Assembly (NCBI GenBank): GCA_016704895.1
Contig: JADIZG010000010.1
Span: 40,629 to 104,628, forward strand
Source: Betaproteobacteria bacterium
GTDB lineage: Bacteria > Pseudomonadota > Gammaproteobacteria > Burkholderiales > Casimicrobiaceae
Direction: 5' to 3'
Length of the DNA: 64,000 bases
In this document: positions 58,517-64,000 of the stretch, piece by piece
Layout of the letters: each line of letters begins with the position of its first letter
Position numbering within the stretch: the first letter of the stretch is position 1
Program-made: the position numbers and the translations under genes
The notes under the pieces: model-generated
The model's database searches: none
Told to the model about the DNA's origin: nothing
Seen by the model: only the letters and a program-made list of their open reading frames with translations

Positions 58517-60276
58517 TCAATGCGGCGGCGCCCAGCCAAGGTGCTGCTTGAGCACGGCCATCACCTCCCCGGTGGTCGCATCGGCGTCCGACGCCTCGAC
58601 CATCGCCGGGATCAGTCCCCCGACCTCGCCTGCCTTGAACCGCTCCGTCGCCTGGTGCACCTCGGCCATCGCCGCTTCCCACTTCGCGTGGTCGCGGTTT
58701 GCGCGCAGCGCCGTCACGCGCTGGATCGCGGTGCGCTCGGATTCGGGGTTCACCTGGAACACCTCGACCTCCTGCATCACGTCGGACACGCCCGGTCCCG
58801 CCAACGAGAATGCGCTCCTTCGCGTCGACCTGGTCGCGCCAGCGCAGCGCGCTCGCCTCGATCTGCGCCCGCACGTAGTCGTGGCACTTGTGGTAGCCGC
58901 CGCGCTTCTCGACCTCGTCGAAGATCTTCAGCGCCGCCGCCTCGATCTGGTTGGTGAGCGCCTCGACGTAGTAGGACCCGCCAAGCGGGTCGGCGACGCG
59001 CGTGAGTCCGCTCTCCTCCTGCAGGATCTGCTGGATGCGCAGTGCCATCGTTGCCGAATGCTCGGTCGGAATCGCCAGTGCCTCGTCGAACGTACTGACC
59101 TCCATCGCCTGAACTCCTGCCAGTGCCGCGCCGAACGCGTGCAGCGTCGTGCGGATCAGATTGTTGAGGGGCTGCTGAGCGGTGAGTACAGCGCCGGAAG
59201 TGTGCGTGTGGATGCGGACGTGCATGCTGCGCGGATCGCGAGCACCGAGCTCGTGGCACTTGCGCGCCCAGATGCGTCGCAACGCGCGGATCTTACAGAC
59301 CTCCTCCCGAGAAGTCGTTCGCCTGCGAGATCTGGAAACCGAAGCGGCCGAGAAACACGTCCGGCTCGAGGCCCTTCCCGATGCATCCGCGCGCGTAGTC
59401 GATGCCGGCCGCCACGGTGAACGCCACCTCCTGCACGGCAGTCGCGCCCGCCTCCTCCATTCCGTAGCCGAACAGGTTGAGGGTGTTCCAGCGCGGCATC
59501 CGCTGCGTGCAGAACGCGATCAGCTCGGCCGCGAGATCCATGCCGGCCTTCGGCGGGAAGCAGGTCATGCCCACGTACGCGCTCTGGTAGTACCAGCTCA
59601 TTGAGTTTCCGCCCAGCTTCTCCCACGGCACTCCGCGCCGGCGCGCGTAGGCGAGGTAATGCGCGAGCACCGGCAGGTTCTCGTAGTACGAGATGTGGAC
59701 GACGTTCATCTTGTCGAGCGGCAAGCCGTCGAACAGGCGGGCGTTGTCCTCGCGGGAATAGACGGCCATCCCGCATTGGCCGACACGCCCCTCGGCCGCC
59801 GGGTGGTCGGGGTCGAGGCCCTCGTGCGACACGAGGTCGTAGACGAGGTTCTCCGGGAAGTGTTGCCGGAAATATCCGGTCATGCCCTGCGCCTGCAGGA
59901 GTAATCCATCCGGCGGCGCGTCTCCTCCGGAAGGCCGTACCCGATCACCGGCTGATTCGCCCCAGGGCATGAACTGGTACTGCGCCGCGTTGAGCCCCGC
60001 GCGTGAAGGGAACACGCCTGGCGCCGCCAGCACCGTTCTCTGCGGCGTCAGCGACATCGTGCCGGAAAATATGCCGGCTTGACGGGGAGTCGGATCCGTT
60101 CGCTGGACGTACGAAGCGCCGTCGACGCCGAACTTCTTCGCGAGCTGGTCGAACTTCGAACGCCATTCGCGCTCCAGCGCGCGCGACGCGGCGACGAACT
60201 CGGGCGAGAACGGCCCGACACCTTCCGCCGACGGGCCCGGCGTGTCGGTTCGGATGGTCTTGTCTGTGACCTGCAT
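58517..60276 (-). CDS. Acyl-CoA mutase large subunit (methylmalonyl-CoA mutase family), divergent active site, frameshifted
   Basis: About 586 residues after repair; substrate-binding TIM-barrel subunit of a coenzyme-B12 mutase. Clear family blocks are VGQCGMAVYSREDNARLFDG, GLPLDKMNVVHISYYENLPV, NLFGYGMEEAGATAVQE, LTAQQPLNNLIRTTLHAF and ADPLGGSYYVEALTNQIE. Shifts lie near 59960/59910 (a compensating pair; repaired reading VIGYGLPEETRRRMDY), 59290 and 58803. The active site departs from methylmalonyl-CoA mutase: RQYAGF becomes SPVIGY-like, VRNTYIFPP becomes YVGMTCFPP, and the near-universal His of GYHxxEAGA is Gly. GAGGAG precedes the ATG. Substrate unknown. Confidence 0.85.
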
Positions 60277-60312
60277 TGCGTTTCTCCTCGGACGTATTCC
60301 TGAACCGGGCGG

Positions 60313-61506
60313 CTAGTCGCACAGCTCGACGAGGGCCGCGACACCCATGCCGCCGCCGGCACCTATCGTGGCCATTCCGTAGCGCGTGCCGGTGCGGCGC
60401 ATCGCGTACAGCATCGTCACCATCGTGCGCACGCCGCTGCAGCCCACAGGGTGGCCGAGCGCGATGCCGCCCCCAAGCGGATTCACCCGGTCGAGGCCTA
60501 TGCCGAGCTCGCGGCACGACGAAAGCACGACCGACGAGAACGCCTCGTTGATTTCCCACCAGCCGATGTCGCCCGGTCTGAGACCTGCCCGCTCCAGCGC
60601 GACGCGCGCCGCGGGCGCGGGACTCATGCAGATCAACCTCGGGTCGACGCCGACGCGCGCCGTCGAGAGCACGCGGGCCAGCGGCTTCACGCCGAGCGCG
60701 TCGGCCTTCTCACGGGACATGAGCATCGCGGCAGCCGCACCGTCGCTGACTCCCGATGCGCTTCCGGCGGTCACCGTGCCGTCCTCGCCGAACGTCGGCG
60801 CGAGCTTCGCCAGGGAAGCCAGGCTGCAGTCGCGGCGTGGATGCTCGTCCTCGGCGAACTCGAACTCGCCCTTTCGGGCCTTGACGGTCAGCGGCACGAT
60901 CTCGTCCCGGAACAGACCTCCGTCGATGGCCCTGACCGCGAGCAGGTGCGACCGCAGCGCGTACTCGTCCTGCTCGCGGCGCGAGATCGAGTAGACCTTC
61001 GCGACGTGGTCCGCGGCCATGCCCATGTTGAACCGGCCATAGCGGTACGTGGAAGCCGACCACGTCGACTCCTCGAACTGGTCGACGACCTCGCTGTTTC
61101 CGCGGCGCGTTCCCCAACGGTGGCCATGGAGCAGGAACGGCACGCCGCTCATGCTCTCGGTCCCGGCGGCGATCACGACGTCCGCGTCGCCTTGCGCGAT
61201 CTCACGCACGGCGCAGTTGAACGCTTCGAGCGACGAGCCGCACGCTGCGTTCACCGCGGTGCCGGAGACGGAGAACGGGAAGCCGGCCTCCAGCGCACAG
61301 AAGCGCCCGATGTTGAGCGCCTGCGAGGTCTGGTAGACCTGCCCGACGATCACGTTGTCGATGACTTCCGCGGGGACGCCCGCGCGCGCCACCACCTGCT
61401 GCAGCGGCGTCCGCACGAGCTCGTGGGCAGGCACGTCGCGCAGTGTCCCGCCGAATCTGCCCTGCGCCGTCCGGCAACCCGCCACGACCACGACTTCACG
61501 TTTCAT
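60313..61506 (-). CDS. Thiolase (acetyl-CoA C-acyltransferase)
   Basis: 397-residue thiolase. The acyl-accepting Cys is in NAACGSSLEAFNCAV (about residue 88), NEAFSSVVLS holds the second site and GHPVGCSGVRTMVTML the C-terminal motif, where the usual catalytic CxG is represented by IGAGGGMGVAAL without Cys. That last change (GAGGG instead of CxGGG) is worth checking because the second Cys normally acts as base. GAGG precedes the ATG at 61506; a GTG four codons upstream overlaps the dehydrogenase stop. Confidence 0.9.
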   Translation of the reverse strand: MKREVVVVAGCRTAQGRFGGTLRDVPAHELVRTPLQQVVARAGVPAEVIDNVIVGQVYQTSQALNIGRFCALEAGFPFSVSGTAVNAACGSSLEAFNCAVREIAQGDADVVIAAGTESMSGVPFLLHGHRWGTRRGNSEVVDQFEESTWSASTYRYGRFNMGMAADHVAKVYSISRREQDEYALRSHLLAVRAIDGGLFRDEIVPLTVKARKGEFEFAEDEHPRRDCSLASLAKLAPTFGEDGTVTAGSASGVSDGAAAAMLMSREKADALGVKPLARVLSTARVGVDPRLICMSPAPAARVALERAGLRPGDIGWWEINEAFSSVVLSSCRELGIGLDRVNPLGGGIALGHPVGCSGVRTMVTMLYAMRRTGTRYGMATIGAGGGMGVAALVELCD

Positions 61507-61514
61507 CTGCTGCC

Positions 61515-62444
61515 TCACTTGGGGTCGATACCGTAGTAGTCATACCAGCCGCCGCGGCTCCCTGGCTTCAGGTTGGGCGCCCCGCGGTAGCCGGACGTGA
61601 ATACCCTGCGCGCAACAGGAGGGATCGCGTAGCGCTCGCCGAGCGTCTCGTGGAGGTACTCCTGTGCGTGGTACCAGGCGTCGAAGGACGCCGTCTTGTC
61701 GAGCAGCTCGAAAACGCCCATCGGCCAGCCAAGTCCCGCCTTCACCATCTCGTCGACGTCGCGGATGCTGCAGATACCTTCCTGGACCGCCCGCATCGCC
61801 TCGGCCGCGAACAGGTTGACGAAGCGCGTCATGAAGAATCCGGGCGAGTCGCGCACGACGACGGGCTTCTTGCCGATGGCGCCGAGATAGCCGACGATCA
61901 GGTCGACCGCCCAAGGCGCCGATTGGTCAGCGCGCGCGACCTCGACCAACGGCATGACGTTGGACGGATAGAACCAGTGCGCTCCGACCAGCCGCTCGAC
62001 GTTCGCCAGCGCGCGGCCGAGTTCACCGATCATGATCGACGACGTATTGCTCGCGATCACCGCATCGGGGAGCGCCGCAGCCTCGATTTCGCGCAGCACC
62101 TCGATCTTCCGCTCGACGATCTCGGGAACGCTCTCGAACACGACCTGCGCGTCGCGCACGCCTTCGGCGATGTCCAGCGTCGGCCGCAGGCGCGAGAGCG
62201 CCCGTTCCATGCCGGCCGCGTCGAGTCGGCCTTTGCGGACCGCCCCCTCGAGTCCGAACGGCCCGTTGCGCACCAGCGCAAGGCCATGATCGAGCGACTC
62301 CCGCCGGCGCGCGACGAGCCGCACTTCGGCAGCCGGCGAGCCGAGCAGGCACGCGATCACGATTCCGTGACCCATCGATCCGGCGCCACCGACCACGGCA
62401 ACGCGCTCGACCCCCGCCAGGGCCCCCTTCCCAGGCTCGCTCAT
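61515..62444 (-). CDS. 3-hydroxyacyl-CoA dehydrogenase family protein
   Basis: 309 residues. The Rossmann motif is [20 protein letters not shown], then ASNTSSIMIGELGRAL and LVGAHWFYPSNVMPLVEV with the catalytic His of GxHFxxP-type sequence. RDSPGFFMTRFVNLFAAEA begins the C-terminal helical domain. AAGGAG lies upstream of the ATG at 62444, so an ATG 11 codons earlier is rejected. NAD-linked oxidation of a 3-hydroxyacyl-CoA in the same pathway as the mutase is likely. Confidence 0.92.
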   Translation of the reverse strand: MSEPGKGALAGVERVAVVGGAGSMGHGIVIACLLGSPAAEVRLVARRRESLDHGLALVRNGPFGLEGAVRKGRLDAAGMERALSRLRPTLDIAEGVRDAQVVFESVPEIVERKIEVLREIEAAALPDAVIASNTSSIMIGELGRALANVERLVGAHWFYPSNVMPLVEVARADQSAPWAVDLIVGYLGAIGKKPVVVRDSPGFFMTRFVNLFAAEAMRAVQEGICSIRDVDEMVKAGLGWPMGVFELLDKTASFDAWYHAQEYLHETLGERYAIPPVARRVFTSGYRGAPNLKPGSRGGWYDYYGIDPK

Positions 62445-62457
62445 CGCCGATGGCTCC

Positions 62458-63353
62458 TTACGTTCGTCCCGGCCCATGGAACTCGTCCTCGATTGCGCGC
62501 GCGGCGTCGGCAGCGCTCATCGATCGCGTGGCGACCGCGTCGGCCAGGGCATCCAGCCTGCCCGCGTGCGCGGCGCGCCGCAGCGGCGCGTCGACCATGG
62601 CCGCCTCGAGCCCCGCGCGGATCTCCGCGAGCGCACGTTCGTGCTTGCGTCGGTTCCAGGCAGGTCAGCCTTGTTGATGCAGAACACCGACGCGATCTCG
62701 AGTACGCCCGCCTTCATCGCCTGCACGGCATCGCCGAGGCCCGGTGCCTCGACCACGACCGCCGTGTGGGCAACGCGACAGATGTCGATTTCAGACTGGC
62801 CGATGCCGACCGTCTCGACGATCACCGGGTCGTAGCCGACAGCGTCGAACACCCGCACGAAGTCATAGGTCGCGCGCGCCACGCCGCCCAGGCATCCTCG
62901 GGTCGCAGCGCTGCGGATGAAGACGTTCTCATTCTGGCTCGCGCGGTTCATGCGCACCCGGTCGCCGAGCACCGCGCCACCGGTGAACGGGCTCGTCGGG
63001 TCGACGGCCACGATGCCCACGCGCCGCCCGAGCGAAGCGAAATGCAGCGCGAGCTCGTTGACCAGCGTCGATTTGCCGGATCCCGGGGGGCCGGTGACGC
63101 CGATGATCTGGGCCCTCCCGCCCCTCGCGTGCAGCCGGGCAAGCAGCGCCCGCGCCGGCGCGCCACCGGCCTCCACCAGGCTGAGCGCCTCGCCGAGCGG
63201 CGACTTGCGCCCTGCGAGCAACGCGTCGAACCAGGGCGACGCCGGTGCGTCCGTTGGCGACAAGTCGGGATCCCCGTTGGCATGATCGCCGCAGCATGCG
63301 GCCGCGCCGGGTTTCCCGCGGCGACGACGCAGTCTAGCAGCCTGCCGCCGCAT
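62458..63353 (-). CDS. meaB: MeaB/ArgK-type G-protein chaperone of the B12 mutase, one frameshift
   Basis: P-loop GTPase that loads and protects B12 acyl-CoA mutases. Walker A is GVTGPPGSGKSTL, followed by VAVDPTSPFTGGAVLGDRVRM, the switch III-like NENVFIRSAATRGCLGG, VETVGIGQSEIDI and the guanine motif NKAD. Near 62652 the frame shifts; the repaired reading KHERALAEIRAGLEAAMV...AARAIEDEFHGPG ends at TAA 62458. The start is uncertain: the first ATG at 63353 gives an Arg-rich leader with no homology and the true start may be near 63270. Presence next to a divergent mutase supports that the mutase is active. Confidence 0.9.
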
Positions 63354-63357
63354 AAAT

Positions 63358-63441
63358 CAAGCGCTCGCTCGAATCGCACCTCGAGCGTTGCGACTCGCCC
63401 CTCGGGCGGCGTGCACGGCAGGCTGGCGCGCGGCGTATACT
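63358..63441 (+). promoter_or_regulatory. Intergenic inverted repeat and -10 of the TetR gene
   Basis: CAAGCGCTCG (63358-63367) and CGAGCGTTG (63382-63390) form an imperfect inverted repeat, an operator-like site between the divergent meaB and tetR genes. TATACT (63436-63441) lies only 7 bases before the TetR ATG, so if it is the -10 the transcript would be nearly leaderless. A matching -35 is not obvious. Confidence 0.4.
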
Positions 63442-63448
63442 GATCCGC

Positions 63449-64000
63449 ATGAAGCCCGACGACTCGATACGGCGTCAGGAGTTGCTCTCCTCGGCCGCAC
63501 GCCTGTTCCGCGACGTCGGATACCCGCGCGCAACGGTGCGCGACATCGCCAAAGCGGTTGGCATCCAGTCCGGGAGCATCTTCTACTACTTCAAGACGAA
63601 GGAGGACATCCTCGTCGATGTCATGGAAGCGGCGATGCAGACGTTCGTCGGCGCAGCCCAGCGCGCCCTGCGCGAGGCATCCACGCCCGAGACGAAGCTG
63701 CGGGAACTCTTCGTCGGCCATCTCAAGGCGCTTCACGGCAGTTCCGACGAGACAGCGGTCGTCCTTTCCGAGTGGCGCAACCTGTCGCCGAAGTCACGGC
63801 GCAAGATCGTGAAGCTTCGCCGACCAGGTCGACAGCATGTGGGACGAAGCGCTGCGCGATGCCTCCGCTGCCGGACTCGTCCGCGGCGACCTGCGATTGC
63901 TGCGCCTCGCCATGCTCGGGTCGCTGAACTGGTCGCTCCAGTGGTATGCGCCCAAGGGCGGGCTGTCGATCGAGGAACTCGCCGACCGATTCCTCGAATT
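63449..64000 (+). CDS. TetR-family regulator, frameshifted and cut by window end
   Basis: N-terminal HTH: RRQELLSSAARLFRDVGYPRATVRDIAKAVGIQSGSIFYYFKTKEDIL, a strong TetR signature. The frame shifts near 63815 (expected KIVKLRDQVDSMWDEALRDA) and the C-terminal domain continues in another frame as GDLRLLRLAMLGSLNWSLQWYAPKGGLSIEELADRFLE, running off the window. The GSLNWSLQWYxPxG block is typical of TetR regulators of acyl-CoA catabolism that respond to CoA esters, by memory. It is divergent from the mutase cluster and is its most likely repressor. Confidence 0.85.
   Translation, partial: MKPDDSIRRQELLSSAARLFRDVGYPRATVRDIAKAVGIQSGSIFYYFKTKEDILVDVMEAAMQTFVGAAQRALREASTPETKLRELFVGHLKALHGSSDETAVVLSEWRNLSPKSRRKIVKLRRPGRQHVGRSAARCLRCRTRPRRPAIAAPRHARVAELVAPVVCAQGRAVDRGTRRPIPRI

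Noticed and set aside
58031..60276. Ordinary methylmalonyl-CoA mutase for propionate metabolism
   Set aside because: Subunits have the isobutyryl-type split, active-site residues differ, and no epimerase or propionyl-CoA carboxylase genes are nearby.

Overview
The window is a G+C-rich (about 70% by eye), densely packed chromosomal segment from a betaproteobacterium, most likely of the order Burkholderiales. The placement rests on gene content and order: ilvE / zf-CHCC protein / waaF, M50 protease-trpS-scpA-scpB-rluB, sppA-Rieske-gph-rluC divergent from rne, nadE next to a PII gene, a Bug-type (TctC) binding protein, and many Liv-type ABC systems. I see no rRNA, tRNA, CRISPR array, prophage or insertion sequence.

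Layout. 1-11 kb: yhdP (cut by the window start), glnE, a MarR regulator divergent from ilvE, waaF, a small NTF2-like protein and an alpha/beta hydrolase. 11-20 kb (minus strand): tldD, a complete branched-chain amino-acid type ABC operon (livK-livH-livM/livG-livF), a secreted PQQ-type sugar dehydrogenase and mscL. 20-26 kb: PII and nadE, divergent from an operon of FemAB-like N-acyltransferase, HDAC-family deacylase, enoyl-CoA hydratase and HSDL2-like SDR. 26-34.6 kb: REP-like repeats and a 30-G tract, rluB-scpB-scpA-trpS-M50 protease, a YciO/Sua5 protein, then cysB, a Bcr/CflA exporter and a DUF192 protein. 34.6-43 kb: more REP-like repeats, an orphan LuxR-type gene, a histidine phosphatase, sppA, Rieske, gph, rluC and rne with a long leader and a clear terminator. 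43-52 kb: a flavodoxin-like protein, a low-molecular-weight phosphatase interrupted by 52 Gs, two solute-binding proteins, uvrB, an MsbA-like exporter and an aspartate/aromatic aminotransferase. 52-64 kb (minus strand): an acyl-CoA catabolic cluster read towards lower coordinates: MeaB-type G-protein chaperone, 3-hydroxyacyl-CoA dehydrogenase, thiolase, a two-subunit coenzyme-B12 acyl-CoA mutase, enoyl-CoA hydratase/isomerase, AMP-forming ligase, LivG, LivF and a PaaK-like ligase, with a divergent TetR gene at the window edge.

The most interesting biology is that last cluster. The mutase has the separate large and small subunits of isobutyryl-/2-hydroxyisobutyryl-CoA mutases. By eye, its large subunit has lost the residues that in methylmalonyl-CoA mutase correspond to Tyr89, Arg207 and even His244, so it probably rearranges a different acyl-CoA. 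With its chaperone, two ligases and beta-oxidation enzymes it looks like a dedicated route for activating, rearranging and thiolysing a branched or otherwise awkward carboxylic acid.

Data quality matters throughout. About 20 genes, including housekeeping genes, are broken by one- or two-base indels, often in short homopolymers, and two very long poly-G tracts lie in or beside genes. I read these as mostly sequencing/assembly errors and not as real pseudogenes. Affected CDS are given over their full homologous extent, with approximate shift points.
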